Source: Syntrophorhabdaceae bacterium | GTDB taxonomy: Bacteria; Desulfobacterota; Syntrophorhabdia; Syntrophorhabdales; Syntrophorhabdaceae | Assembly: GCA_026415675.1 (NCBI GenBank) | Contig: JAOAGQ010000060.1 | Coordinates: 23,679-87,678 of the forward strand | Length of the DNA stretch: 64,000 nt | Reading direction: 5' to 3' | Shown here: positions 35,846 to 44,612 of the stretch, piece after piece | Numbering within the stretch: the stretch's first letter is position 1 | How the letters are laid out: every line of letters starts with the position of its first letter | Notes under the pieces: model-generated | Told to the model about the DNA's origin: nothing | What the model saw: only the letters and a program-made list of their open reading frames with translations | Database searches by the model: none | Position numbers and translations under genes: made by a program

Positions 35846-36214
35846 ATGTTTACGCTTTATATAAAAGATAATTTTGCCGCTGCCCACCATATAGAGGATT
35901 ATCATGGAAAGTGCGAGGAGCTCCATGGTCATAACTTCACCGTTGAGGTCTTGTTTTCAGGAGAGAAACTCGGTAGAGGGGGTATGCTGGTTGACTTCAA
36001 GCTCCTGAAGGGTTTACTAAAAAATGTACTGGAAGGCCTTGACCATAAATATATAAACGAAATCCCATTTTTCAGGGAAAGGGCGAGTTCCTCTGAATAC
36101 ATCGCCATGTACATATTTTATGAGCTAAAAAAACTAATTGAAAATCTTAATGTAGCCCTTTATGAAGTAAGGGTGTGGGAATCGGAGAAGGCCTATGCGG
36201 CATTTCGCGAATAA
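35846..36214 (+). CDS. queD: 6-carboxy-5,6,7,8-tetrahydropterin synthase (QueD)
   Basis: A 122-residue PTPS-family protein. It converts dihydroneopterin triphosphate to 6-carboxytetrahydropterin on the route to preQ0 and queuosine. Zinc ligands are in FAAAHHI and HGHNFTVEV; the catalytic cysteine is in GKCEELHGH (C-X3-H-G-H), which is the QueD pattern rather than the glutamate form (PTPS-III) of folate synthesis. The N terminus starts directly at the family's first strand, so ATG 35846 is the likely true start. folE2 overlaps its end by 20 bases and supplies its substrate. Confidence 0.9.
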   Translation: MFTLYIKDNFAAAHHIEDYHGKCEELHGHNFTVEVLFSGEKLGRGGMLVDFKLLKGLLKNVLEGLDHKYINEIPFFRERASSSEYIAMYIFYELKKLIENLNVALYEVRVWESEKAYAAFRE

Positions 36215-37010
36215 AAAGGTGATGGTCGATGTACAGAATTTCCATGACCCGAGAAACATAGAGATAGATAAGGTAGGGGTAAAGGGGGTTAAGTACCCTA
36301 TAGTTGTCCTCGACAAAGAGAACGGCCTTCAACATACGGTTGCCACGATAGATATGTATGTGAATCTTCCTCACAATTACAAAGGGACCCACATGAGCAG
36401 ATTTGTGGAAATACTCCACAAAAATCAAAATATGATAAACATGAGGAATCTTCCAAACATTCTAAAGGAGATGAAGGGAAGATTGAATGCGGAGGCGGCA
36501 CACATCTCCGTAGTTTTCCCCTATTTCATCAAAAAGAAGGCCCCCGTTACAAAAACCCAGAGTTATCTTGAATACCAGTGCGGTTTTATCGGGCACATGG
36601 GAGACTCTGGGGATATGAAGGACTTTATAGTCTCCGTCTCCATCCCCGTCAATACCCTATGTCCATGCTCAAAAGAGATAAGTGAATATGGGGCCCATAA
36701 CCAGAGGGGGGTTGTAAAACTCAACGTGAAGTTTAAAAAATTTTTCTGGATTGAAGACCTTATAAATATCGTTGAGAGCTGTGCAAGTAGCGATATCTAT
36801 TCGCTCTTAAAGAGAGAGGATGAAAAGTTCGTAACAGAGAAGGCCTTTAACAAACCGATGTTTGTAGAAGACCTTGTAAGAGAAATAGCCATTGAACTGA
36901 GAAAAGATAAAAATTTCACATGGTTTTCCATTGAAGCAGAAAACTACGAAAGCATACATAATCACAATGCCTATGCCTATCTTGAATATAAAGAAGGAGG
37001 GGAGAAATGA
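36195..37010 (+). CDS. folE2: GTP cyclohydrolase I type 2
   Basis: A 271-residue FolE2 (COG1469) that makes dihydroneopterin triphosphate from GTP using Mn or Zn. Typical elements are TLCPCSKEISEYGAHNQRG, which carries the metal-site cysteine, and FTWFSIEAENYESIHNHNAY at the C terminus. ATG 36195 has GGAG about 8 bases upstream and overlaps queD by 20 bases, so the two are co-translated. An in-frame ATG at 36222 is an alternative. FolE2 is often used where zinc is scarce or where the zinc-dependent FolE is absent. Confidence 0.93.
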   Translation: MRHFANKKVMVDVQNFHDPRNIEIDKVGVKGVKYPIVVLDKENGLQHTVATIDMYVNLPHNYKGTHMSRFVEILHKNQNMINMRNLPNILKEMKGRLNAEAAHISVVFPYFIKKKAPVTKTQSYLEYQCGFIGHMGDSGDMKDFIVSVSIPVNTLCPCSKEISEYGAHNQRGVVKLNVKFKKFFWIEDLINIVESCASSDIYSLLKREDEKFVTEKAFNKPMFVEDLVREIAIELRKDKNFTWFSIEAENYESIHNHNAYAYLEYKEGGEK

Positions 37011-37489
37011 TTAAAACAATCTCACTTTTTTTTGTTATCCTAATAACTTTCTCGGGGTGTGCCTACTTTCAGAAACAGGTAAAGGATGAGACGCCCCCTT
37101 CAAAACAGGAGACCATAAACCAGGTCTTCTACGGTTTTCCCGATATCCCCATACCAAAGGAACTGGAATTTGTACGGGATAAAAGTTTTATTTATGAAAC
37201 AGTGAGCTTAAGGGCAGGGGTTATGTATCTCACCGGAAACGTGGATCTCCAATCCCTGGAAAATTATTTCAAGGTAAATATGATTAAAAATGGATGGAGA
37301 TTTGTGAATAGTTTTAAATTCAGGGAAATCTCCATGAACTTCTCAAAAGAGGATAAGACTTGCAACATAAAGATGTCGAGGAGCGGTTTTTCCTCTGAGG
37401 TTGAGATATGGGTGGGTCCTGCCGTAGCCGACAGGTCAATGATAGAAAGACAACCCCAGGGAATACAAAAAGGTACGGATAAAAACTGA
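37007..37489 (+). CDS. Predicted lipoprotein, deltaproteobacterial type
   Basis: A 160-residue protein with a lipoprotein signal; the lipobox FSGC puts the acylated cysteine at residue 18. The mature domain reads FPDIPIPKELEFVRDKSF, then a beta-rich part with LTGNVDLQSLENYFKVNM and a tryptophan-containing NGWRFVNSF. This looks like a conserved but uncharacterised periplasmic domain of about 100 residues. Its start overlaps the folE2 stop by 4 bases (ATGA), which links it to that operon without explaining its role. Confidence 0.7.
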   Translation: MIKTISLFFVILITFSGCAYFQKQVKDETPPSKQETINQVFYGFPDIPIPKELEFVRDKSFIYETVSLRAGVMYLTGNVDLQSLENYFKVNMIKNGWRFVNSFKFREISMNFSKEDKTCNIKMSRSGFSSEVEIWVGPAVADRSMIERQPQGIQKGTDKN

Positions 37490-37513
37490 GAAAGGCATTC
37501 CCCTTCCCTTCCC

Positions 37514-38236
37514 ATGTGGATATTTAAAAGGGTTGATATACTTCCCTATCTTTTTGGACATAAATATATCACCTTCGTCGGTGCTGGAGGTAAGACGAGT
37601 TTTATCGAATATATTGCGGCGAGGTCGTTTCAAAGGGGAAAAAGGGTGGCTATCACCACAACGACGAAGATATTTGCGAAAGAGCCCTATATACTGTTTA
37701 ATGATAAAATAGATTCGAACCTGCTCAAACCTTTTATAAGAATCGGCAGAACCATAGAAGAGGGTAAGTTGACCTCGGTAGACTTAAAAGATATAGAATC
37801 CCTTGCCCCCTTCTATGATATAATCCTCATAGAGGCGGATGGTGCTAAAGGGAAGCCCCTTAAATTCCCTTCCCACTATGAGCCGATTATACCCCCCTTT
37901 TCCGACTTGATCTTTGTCCTTGGGGGGCTCGATGCCCTAAATGGGAGGGTTGAAGATAGGGTGTTTAGATGGGAGTTATTTAAAGGGAGCAAAGGTGTAG
38001 ACCCCAAGCAGACGATAACAGAGGAGATATTTATGAGGTTTTTCGAGCCTGATTGCCTGCTAAAGGGTGTAGATAAGTATAAAGCAACAATTGTTCTTAA
38101 CAAATATGATTCTTTGATGTTGGCAAGTGAGGGTATAAAGATGGCGAAACATGTTGGAGAAAAAACAGGTATAGGAGAGGTTATGGTGGCATCTGTTAAG
38201 TTTGGTCTTTTTTACTCTGTCGTTCCGGCACCATAA
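37514..38236 (+). CDS. yqeC: YqeC-type accessory protein of selenium/molybdenum hydroxylases
   Basis: A 240-residue P-loop protein. The N-terminal motif GAGGKTSFIEY (GAGGKT, residues 23-28), TTTTKIF, LIEADGAKGKPLKFP and LNKYDS match the YqeC family, whose genes accompany selenium-dependent molybdenum hydroxylases in several bacteria. It presumably uses ATP in maturation of the molybdenum site. No hydroxylase is adjacent, but a three-subunit molybdenum hydroxylase is encoded at 57.9-61.6 kb in this window. No selD or selA was found. Confidence 0.83.
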   Translation: MWIFKRVDILPYLFGHKYITFVGAGGKTSFIEYIAARSFQRGKRVAITTTTKIFAKEPYILFNDKIDSNLLKPFIRIGRTIEEGKLTSVDLKDIESLAPFYDIILIEADGAKGKPLKFPSHYEPIIPPFSDLIFVLGGLDALNGRVEDRVFRWELFKGSKGVDPKQTITEEIFMRFFEPDCLLKGVDKYKATIVLNKYDSLMLASEGIKMAKHVGEKTGIGEVMVASVKFGLFYSVVPAP

Positions 38237-38260
38237 GTATATTGGCTTGTTGATACCCCT

Positions 38261-38482
38261 ATGGAAGGACTAAAGGACAGTAAAATACTCTCCCCTACTC
38301 TGGCAGATATATATCTCCAGCAGGGCCATATCGATAAGGCGATAGAGATTTACGATAGGCTACTGAAAAGGGATCCTGAAAACGAATTTTTAAAAAAAAG
38401 GGTGACCGCCCTCAAAAAGGAGATCAAAGAGATAAACAAGAAGTCGGGATTCAAGAAATTACTCACAAAAAAACTCTGGTGA
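38261..38482 (+). CDS. Small TPR-repeat protein
   Basis: A 73-residue protein with one tetratricopeptide repeat (about 12-45): TLADIYLQQGHIDKAIEIYD followed by RLLKRDPENEFLKKRV. A lysine-rich helical tail follows. TPR units bind partner proteins; the partner here is unknown. It ends overlapping the proposed GTG of the peptidase gene by 4 bases. Such a short TPR protein next to an M24 peptidase and efp recurs in related genomes as I recall, but this was not checked. Confidence 0.7.
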   Translation: MEGLKDSKILSPTLADIYLQQGHIDKAIEIYDRLLKRDPENEFLKKRVTALKKEIKEINKKSGFKKLLTKKLW

Positions 38483-39564
38483 AGGGAGATATGAGGGATA
38501 TAAGGCTAAAGAAGGTGGTTGACATCATAGAAAAATACGACCTGGATGGGTGTATCATCCGGGGGATGGATAATATTTTTTATATAACTGGATTCAGAGG
38601 GTCAGAGGGTACCCTTGTTGTCACGAAAGGGGATGTTTTTCTCCTGACGGATTTCAGATACATAACCCATGCAAGGGAAGTTACCCGTAATATCAAGATA
38701 GTAGAGGTTTCCGCAAAAAATGACGGTTTATCGGAGATCTTTACCCAATACGGGCTCACAAAGATAGGCTTTGATAGTGCCCATACACCATACCAGTTAT
38801 ATAAAAAATGGAAGGAGAACTTAAAGGATACCCAATTTATCCCCATGGAGGGCGAGATTGAAGAGATAAGGAAGATAAAAGAACCCTCCGAGATAGATGC
38901 GATAAGGAGATCCATAAATATTGCCACAGAGGCCTTCAATAGGGTTTTTGAGACGATTAAGCCGGGGAAGACGGAAAAAGAGATTGCCTGTGAGCTCGAT
39001 TACACCATGAGGAGAATAGGTGCAGATGGACCTTCCTTCGATGTGATAGTGGCATCGGGACCGAGGTCGGCGTTACCCCATGCCGTTCCCTCTCCAAAAA
39101 GGATAGAAGAGGGAGAAACCCTTATCATAGATTTCGGGGCGAGGGTCGATGGTTACTGCAGCGACGAAACATGCACATTGGCCATAGGAGAGGTGGGGGA
39201 AAAGCTGAAAGAGATATTTTACATTGCCAACGGGGCAAGAGAACTGGCGATAGAGAGGGCAAGGGCAGGGATGCCAATTAAGGAACTGGACACGATTGTT
39301 AGGGATTTCATAGACCGGGCCGGATACGGAGACTTTTTCAGGCACGGTGTTGGTCACGGGGTCGGCATTTCCGTCCATGAGTCACCATCTATAAACAGTT
39401 TGAGCGACGGCCTCCTCGAGGAGAATATGGTGATTACCATCGAGCCGGGCATATATTTACCTAATCTTGGAGGGGTCAGGGTTGAGGATATGGTGCTCAT
39501 TACAGAGACAGGGGCAAAGGTTCTCACCTATCTTAGAAAAGAACTTGTCAATGTCTGTGTTTAA
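38479..39564 (+). CDS. Xaa-Pro aminopeptidase/dipeptidase (M24 family)
   Basis: A 361-residue pita-bread metallopeptidase. Metal ligands are seen in DFGARVDGYCSDETCTLA (two aspartates), FRHGVGHGVGISVHE (histidine), ITIEPGIY and GGVRVEDMVL (two glutamates). The N-terminal creatinase-like domain spans about 8-130. It removes N-terminal residues before proline. It lies directly before efp, a common pairing; EF-P relieves stalling at polyproline, so the two share a proline theme. The start is GTG 38479 or ATG 38491; the latter has AGGGAG very close. Confidence 0.93.
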   Translation: MKGDMRDIRLKKVVDIIEKYDLDGCIIRGMDNIFYITGFRGSEGTLVVTKGDVFLLTDFRYITHAREVTRNIKIVEVSAKNDGLSEIFTQYGLTKIGFDSAHTPYQLYKKWKENLKDTQFIPMEGEIEEIRKIKEPSEIDAIRRSINIATEAFNRVFETIKPGKTEKEIACELDYTMRRIGADGPSFDVIVASGPRSALPHAVPSPKRIEEGETLIIDFGARVDGYCSDETCTLAIGEVGEKLKEIFYIANGARELAIERARAGMPIKELDTIVRDFIDRAGYGDFFRHGVGHGVGISVHESPSINSLSDGLLEENMVITIEPGIYLPNLGGVRVEDMVLITETGAKVLTYLRKELVNVCV

Positions 39565-39599
39565 AAGGATATTACTGCATAAATGATACGGAGGATAAC

Positions 39600-40163
39600 A
39601 TGTTAGTTTCAACGGCAGAATTTAGAAAAGGATTGAGAATTCTCCTTGAAGATGAACCATTTGTTATTGTGGAGTTTCAGCATGTAAAGCCTGGCAAAGG
39701 AGGGGCATTCGTAAGGACAAGACTAAAAAGCCTTGTAAGTGGCAACGTCCTCGATAGAACTTTTAGGTCAGGCGATAAGGTTGAACTACCCGAACTCGAG
39801 GAGAAGGAGATGCAGTTCCTATACAAGGAAGGGGAGAGATACTATTTTATGGATGTGAGTACCTATGATCAGATGTTTATCGATGAAGAACATCTCGGTG
39901 ATGCCAAGAACTATCTAAAGGAAGGGCTTGTTATAAAGGCCCTAATATATAAAGGTAAGACTATAGGGGTAGACATCCAGAATTTTGTAGAACTCCAGAT
40001 CATAAGCACAGAACCTGGGGTAAAAGGAGATACGGCCCAGAACGCCACAAAACCTGCCATTCTTGAGACAGGTTACACGATACAGGTCCCTCTTTTTGTG
40101 GAAGAGGGGGATTATGTAAAGATAGATACAAGAACAGGTGAGTACATAGAAAGGGTTAAATAG
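39600..40163 (+). CDS. efp: Elongation factor P
   Basis: A 187-residue protein of three beta-barrel domains. The modifiable loop is KPGKGGAF, with the lysine at residue 33, and the C-terminal signature VQVP-like QVPLFVEEGDYVKIDTRTGE is present. EF-P enters the ribosomal E site to help peptide bonds at consecutive prolines. No epmA or epmB modification genes lie in the window. A GGAGG is upstream of the ATG. Confidence 0.97.
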   Translation: MLVSTAEFRKGLRILLEDEPFVIVEFQHVKPGKGGAFVRTRLKSLVSGNVLDRTFRSGDKVELPELEEKEMQFLYKEGERYYFMDVSTYDQMFIDEEHLGDAKNYLKEGLVIKALIYKGKTIGVDIQNFVELQIISTEPGVKGDTAQNATKPAILETGYTIQVPLFVEEGDYVKIDTRTGEYIERVK

Positions 40164-40172
40164 GTTATCCCA

Positions 40173-40796
40173 ATGTTGATCACTTTTGAGGGAGTGGACG
40201 GAAGCGGCAAAACAACACAACTCGATTTACTCTACGGTTATCTCATTAACAAAGGGTATGATGTTGTAAAGACAAGGGAACCAGGGGGTACGAGATTCGG
40301 TGAGGCATTAAGAGAGATATTCCTTGAGCCCGGGATAAACATATCTTCCCTGTCCGAACTCCTCGTTTTTATGGCGATCAGGGCCCAGCACATCGAAGAG
40401 GTGATAAACCCTTCCCTCAAAGAAGGTAAGATAGTGCTCTGCGATAGATTTACCGATGCGAGTTATGCATACCAGGGTGGCGGCAGGGGTGTCGATTTCG
40501 GTATTATAGAAACCTTAAATAGACTTGTAACAAAAGGGGTGAGGCCAAATCTCACTATCCTCCTCGACTGTAAGGCAGAGATAGCTTTTAAAAGGAAGCG
40601 GAGTGGCGAATGCTCGTTGGACAGGTTTGAACAGGAAAGGATAGATTTTTACAAACAGGTTCGCACCGTATATCTGAAGTTATCAAAGGAAGATCCCAAG
40701 AGGTTTTTCGTTGTAAATGGCAGCGGTACCGTAGAAGATATACATAAAAAAATAAGGGTGAGGGTAGACAGGCTTCTGAACGACTATGGGCTTTGA
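40173..40796 (+). CDS. tmk: Thymidylate kinase
   Basis: A 207-residue P-loop kinase that makes dTDP from dTMP. The P-loop is FEGVDGSGKTTQ; the DR(Y/F) motif is CDRFTDASYAYQGGGRG; TREPGG is the TMP-binding segment. The lid region with FKRKRSGECSLDRFE follows. It overlaps holB by 11 bases, the tmk-holB pairing seen in many bacteria. Confidence 0.96.
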   Translation: MLITFEGVDGSGKTTQLDLLYGYLINKGYDVVKTREPGGTRFGEALREIFLEPGINISSLSELLVFMAIRAQHIEEVINPSLKEGKIVLCDRFTDASYAYQGGGRGVDFGIIETLNRLVTKGVRPNLTILLDCKAEIAFKRKRSGECSLDRFEQERIDFYKQVRTVYLKLSKEDPKRFFVVNGSGTVEDIHKKIRVRVDRLLNDYGL

Positions 40797-41751
40797 TAAT
40801 GTTATAGGCCACAAAAAACAAAAAGCTTTCCTCTATTCTACACTGGAAAAGGGTAGACTTCCCCATGCCTTCCTTTTTACAGGTCCTGACGGGGTGGGAA
40901 AGAAAAAGGTGGCCTTAGAGTTTATAAAGATGATCTTCTGTGAAAATGGAGATGGCTGTGGAAGATGTCGTCCTTGTTTGAAGGTGGAGCACAAAAACCA
41001 CCCCGATTTTATTTCCATAGAGAACACTCAGTCCATAGGCATCGATGAATCGAGGATGATCTCAAGGGAGATACAGAAGCCTCCATTCGAAGCAAATATG
41101 AGGGCGATACTCATAGATGATGCCCACAATATGACCCCTGAGGCATATAATGCCCTGTTAAAGACCCTTGAGGAGCCCCCTCCTTTTAATATATTTTTTC
41201 TTATATCCCAATCAGAGAAAGAGATCCCTTTAACCATAAGGTCACGGTGTGGGAGAGTTGCCTTTGGTCCCCTCTCTTCCTCTGAGATAAGAGATTTCTT
41301 TCAGGGTATCCAATCTATAGGGGAAGAAAAGGCCCAACTTATAACATACCTTGCCCAGGGGAGTATCGGGAGTGGCTTTTTCTGGATGGACGTGGATAAC
41401 CTTTCGTTTAGACATAGGATCATAGAATTGATAACAGGAAAAAAAAGGAGTTTCCTCCAGGTAACGTCCATTGCAGAGAGGATAACGAGAAGCCAGAAAG
41501 ATACAAATATGTTTCTCTCCTTTATGCTTACCTTTTTCAGGGATCTCTATCTCATAAGGGAATCGAGACGTACCAATGATCTCATAAACATCGATATGCG
41601 GGGCCTTTTTGATGGAGATTACAGGGATTATAAATGGATTATAAACTCGATCAACAAGATTCAGGAAACTTTAAGCATATTGAAGTATAATATAAACAGG
41701 CTCCTTTCAGTGGAGACCCTTTTATTAAATATAATGGAGCACAGAGTATGA
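40786..41751 (+). CDS. holB: DNA polymerase III delta-prime subunit
   Basis: A 321-residue AAA+ clamp-loader subunit. Its modified P-loop is TGPDGVGKKKVALEF. The zinc-binding cysteines are in CENGDGCGRCRPC, and the partner-sensing SRC motif in LTIRSRCGRVAF. As delta-prime it acts as a stator in loading the sliding clamp. It overlaps tmk at its start, and its stop overlaps the next ATG by 4 bases. Confidence 0.93.
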   Translation: MGFDNVIGHKKQKAFLYSTLEKGRLPHAFLFTGPDGVGKKKVALEFIKMIFCENGDGCGRCRPCLKVEHKNHPDFISIENTQSIGIDESRMISREIQKPPFEANMRAILIDDAHNMTPEAYNALLKTLEEPPPFNIFFLISQSEKEIPLTIRSRCGRVAFGPLSSSEIRDFFQGIQSIGEEKAQLITYLAQGSIGSGFFWMDVDNLSFRHRIIELITGKKRSFLQVTSIAERITRSQKDTNMFLSFMLTFFRDLYLIRESRRTNDLINIDMRGLFDGDYRDYKWIINSINKIQETLSILKYNINRLLSVETLLLNIMEHRV

Positions 41752-42536
41752 AATCTTGTCACGTAAAGATAGATAGATTGACAGGGGTTCTGGAGATGGA
41801 GGTCCCGGAAGAACTGGGTATAGGGGACTATGTGGTCTGCGAGATCGAAAAAGGAACATGTCTTGGTATTGTCGTAACAGACCCGAAGGAAAAAGAGAAA
41901 GAGGGGTTGAAAAAGGTTCTCCGTAAGGCAACGGAGGAGGAAGTGGCAGAGTACTTTTCCTTAAGACAGAAAGAAAGCTATGCCTTTGAGTTCTGCAAGG
42001 CAAAGATAAAAGAGATGGGTCTCCCCATGAAGCTATTATGGGTCGAATACCTTTTCGGGGGCACGAAGCTTATATTCTATTTTGTCGCTGAAAACAGGGT
42101 AGATTTTAGAGAACTCGTGAAAGAGCTGGCCAAAGAGTTCAAAATAAGGATAGAACTAAGACAGGTCGGGGTGAGGGATGAGGCAAAAATCGTCGGTGGC
42201 CTCGGTAACTGCGGAAATGTCTGTTGCTGCAGGAGATTTTTAAGCAATTTCTCCATCGTTTCCATAAAAATGGTGAAAGAGCAGGGTCTTGCCTTAAATC
42301 CTTCAAAGATATCGGGGATATGCGGGAGACTTATGTGTTGCTTATCATACGAATTCGACATGTACATGGAATACAAAAAGGATTTCCCTAAAATAGGGAA
42401 AAAGGTGAGCCTCCCCCAAGGTCAGGGCAAGGTTGTAAAGCACAACACCTTGAGTTCATCGATCACTGTGGAATTAGAAGATGGGAAGGAGGTTACCGTA
42501 CCCCTTAAAGACTTTGTAAATTTGGTACAGCAGTAA
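41748..42536 (+). CDS. ricT: PSP1/RicT (YaaT)-like iron-sulfur protein
   Basis: A 262-residue PSP1-domain protein. The core is MKLLWVEYLFGGTKLIFYFV followed by ENRVDFRELVKELAKEFKIR, and cysteines occur in GNCGNVCCCRRFL and SGICGRLMCCLSYEF. In Bacillus, RicT with RicA and RicF carries [4Fe-4S] clusters and affects RNA processing, biofilm formation and sporulation. It is located right after holB as yaaT is in Firmicutes and many Deltaproteobacteria. RicA/RicF partners are not visible here, so the name rests on family membership. Confidence 0.87.
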   Translation: MKSCHVKIDRLTGVLEMEVPEELGIGDYVVCEIEKGTCLGIVVTDPKEKEKEGLKKVLRKATEEEVAEYFSLRQKESYAFEFCKAKIKEMGLPMKLLWVEYLFGGTKLIFYFVAENRVDFRELVKELAKEFKIRIELRQVGVRDEAKIVGGLGNCGNVCCCRRFLSNFSIVSIKMVKEQGLALNPSKISGICGRLMCCLSYEFDMYMEYKKDFPKIGKKVSLPQGQGKVVKHNTLSSSITVELEDGKEVTVPLKDFVNLVQQ

Positions 42537-42617
42537 AATGGAAGGGGACACAGATGAAGAAGAGGTGCCATTCCCATCCCCTTGATACATAACAGATTAA
42601 AAATAAACGAGGTTTAT

Positions 42618-44141
42618 ATGGCAAGCTACTATATAACGACACCGATTTATTATATAAACGATGTACCCCATATAGGTCATGCCTACACGACGATCGCTGC
42701 GGATATCATGGCGAGATATAAGAGACTGTGCGGGTACGACGTATTTTTTCTTACAGGCACAGACGAACATGGCCAGAAGGTGGAGAAGGCAGCCCAGAGC
42801 CAGAACATTACCCCCAAAGAACTCGCAGACAGGACCGTCTCCAGATTTACCGAACTATGGAAAGTATTAAATATTACAAATACAGGGTTTATAAGAACAA
42901 CAGAGGAGAGGCACAGAAAGGTCGTACAATACCTGTTTGAAAAGATCTATCAGAAGGGGGATATATACCTCGGTGAATATGAAGATTGGTACTGCATACC
43001 CTGTGAAAGCTACTTTACAGAACTCCAGCTGAAGGATGGCGCGTGCCCTGACTGTTTGAGAAAACCGGAGAGGTTGAAGGAAGAGAGCTATTTTTTTAGA
43101 CTTTCAGGATACGGGGACAAGCTCATCTCCATTATGGAAGAAAAAAAAGATTTTGTGATGCCCGAGATCAGATACAACGAGGTATTCAGTTTTTTAAAAG
43201 GGGGGCTGAAAGACCTAAGTATCAGCAGGACGAGCTTCAGGTGGGGAATCCCCGTACCCATTAACGAGAGACATATAGTATACGTCTGGTTTGACGCCCT
43301 CACGAACTACATATCAGGCATAGGCTTTCTCGAGGATATGGAGACCTTTAACAGATACTGGCCCTGTGATGCCCATCTGATTGGAAAGGATATTCTCCGA
43401 TTTCATGCAGTATACTGGCCGAGTTTTCTTCTATCCGCAGGGATAGAGCCACCAAAGAGGGTTTTTGCCCATGGCTGGTGGACTATAGAAGGACAGAAGA
43501 TGTCTAAATCCTTAGGGAATGTGATAGACCCCTATGAGATAGTAAAAACGTACGGCGTTGATGAATTCCGTTTTTTCCTCTTCAGGGAGGTGCCCTTCGG
43601 TATGGACGGAGACTTCTCCAAAGGTGCTATAGTGAACAGGATAAACGGTGACCTCGCCAATGACCTGGGCAACTTAACGAGTAGAAGTGTCACCATGATA
43701 GAGAAATTCTTGAAGGGGAGGCTTGAGAGACCGGAAAAAAATGGCGGCATGGACGATTATGTGGTGGAAAGTATTTATCGTCTTACTGAAACATACAGAA
43801 GCGAGATGGAGATCTTCGGTTACTACAAGGCCCTAAATGCCGTCTTTGAGATCATCTCCATCCTCAATAAATATATAGACAGCGAAGCACCGTGGAGACT
43901 CTTCAAAGAGGGGGATGGCAGGATAAAGACGGTCTTTTATAACATCTGGAACGGTATCAGGATAACGGCTATGCTCCTTTATCCTTTTATGCCCGAGAAA
44001 TCTCAGAAGATATGGGAAGCGATAGGCATCGATAAATATATTGGTTCAAGTGACTTCGACCATGAAAAAGGCTTTTATTTCACAGAAGACATAAAATTGT
44101 TGCACAAGATCAAACCAATTTTCCCGAGGATAGAGGGGTAG
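42618..44141 (+). CDS. metG: Methionyl-tRNA synthetase
   Basis: A 507-residue class I enzyme. The HIGH-type motif is PHIGHAYTTIAADIMARYKR and the second signature is GQKMSKSLGNVIDP. A zinc knuckle is present around CIPCESYFTELQLKDGACPD with a following cysteine. No C-terminal EMAP-like dimerisation domain is present, so it is the shorter monomeric form. I start at ATG 42618, which has a GAGG site just upstream and gives the standard MASYYITTPIYYIN N terminus; a longer frame to 42582 adds 12 unrelated residues. Confidence 0.96.
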   Translation: MASYYITTPIYYINDVPHIGHAYTTIAADIMARYKRLCGYDVFFLTGTDEHGQKVEKAAQSQNITPKELADRTVSRFTELWKVLNITNTGFIRTTEERHRKVVQYLFEKIYQKGDIYLGEYEDWYCIPCESYFTELQLKDGACPDCLRKPERLKEESYFFRLSGYGDKLISIMEEKKDFVMPEIRYNEVFSFLKGGLKDLSISRTSFRWGIPVPINERHIVYVWFDALTNYISGIGFLEDMETFNRYWPCDAHLIGKDILRFHAVYWPSFLLSAGIEPPKRVFAHGWWTIEGQKMSKSLGNVIDPYEIVKTYGVDEFRFFLFREVPFGMDGDFSKGAIVNRINGDLANDLGNLTSRSVTMIEKFLKGRLERPEKNGGMDDYVVESIYRLTETYRSEMEIFGYYKALNAVFEIISILNKYIDSEAPWRLFKEGDGRIKTVFYNIWNGIRITAMLLYPFMPEKSQKIWEAIGIDKYIGSSDFDHEKGFYFTEDIKLLHKIKPIFPRIEG

Positions 44142-44143
44142 CT

Positions 44144-44437
44144 ATGGCTTTTGTCTCCATTAAAAAGGCCCTTGAGACCGTTCTTAAAGAGTATAATTTA
44201 AAGGAAGATTTGAATATCTACAGGGTCTTCTACCACTGGAGCGAAATTGTAGGAGAGAAGATAGGAGACCACACAAAACCGAACAGGATAAAAAACGGGA
44301 TACTTTACATAGAGGTGGATGATCCCCTCTGGTTAACCCAGCTTAAGTATATGAAGGAAGAGATGGTGGAAAAGTTTGAGAAAATGGTAGAGAAAGGTTC
44401 TCTGAAGGATATAAAGTTCTATCTAAAGCGTGTTTGA
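44144..44437 (+). CDS. DciA-like (DUF721) protein
   Basis: A 97-residue protein whose whole length matches the DUF721 fold: a helical N terminus then YHWSEIVGEKIGDHTKPNRI and LYIEVDDPLWLTQLKYMKEE. DciA loads or recruits the replicative helicase DnaB in bacteria lacking DnaC. Its ATG follows the metG stop by 2 bases. It converges on the tRNA-Leu gene. Confidence 0.82.
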   Translation: MAFVSIKKALETVLKEYNLKEDLNIYRVFYHWSEIVGEKIGDHTKPNRIKNGILYIEVDDPLWLTQLKYMKEEMVEKFEKMVEKGSLKDIKFYLKRV

Positions 44438-44480
44438 GTTGCCCATCTGTCTCAGGATGGAAATAACAAAAAAAATTAAA

Positions 44481-44565
44481 TGCCGAAGACGGGACTCGAA
44501 CCCACACAGGCTTAAAGCCTACTAGACCCTGAATCTAGCGCGTCTACCAATTCCGCCACTTCGGC
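44481..44565 (-). tRNA. tRNA-Leu, anticodon CAG
   Basis: An 85-base class II tRNA on the minus strand. The acceptor stem GCCGAAG pairs with CTTCGGC. The D-arm region is TGGCGGAATTGGTAGACGCG. The anticodon stem CTAGA/TCTAG encloses loop TTCAGGG, giving CAG and reading CUG. A long variable arm (GGCTTTAAGCC) and the T-arm GGGTTCGAGTCCC follow. The CCA end is not encoded; a T-rich run downstream on the minus strand may serve as terminator. Confidence 0.97.
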
Positions 44566-44574
44566 ATGGTATAT

Positions 44575-44603
44575 AAACTATATGGATAAAATGAATATGT
44601 CAA
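44575..44603 (-). promoter_or_regulatory. Candidate promoter of tRNA-Leu
   Basis: On the minus strand TTGACA (44603-44598), 17 bases, TAGTTT (44580-44575), about ten bases before the mature tRNA end. The -35 overlaps the region of the divergent ribF ribosome-binding site. Confidence 0.55.
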
Positions 44604-44612
44604 GAGGTGAAG

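Noticed and set aside
42582..42617. Longer metG start at 42582
   Set aside because: It adds 12 residues unlike any methionyl-tRNA synthetase N terminus, whereas ATG 42618 has a ribosome-binding site and gives the normal start.
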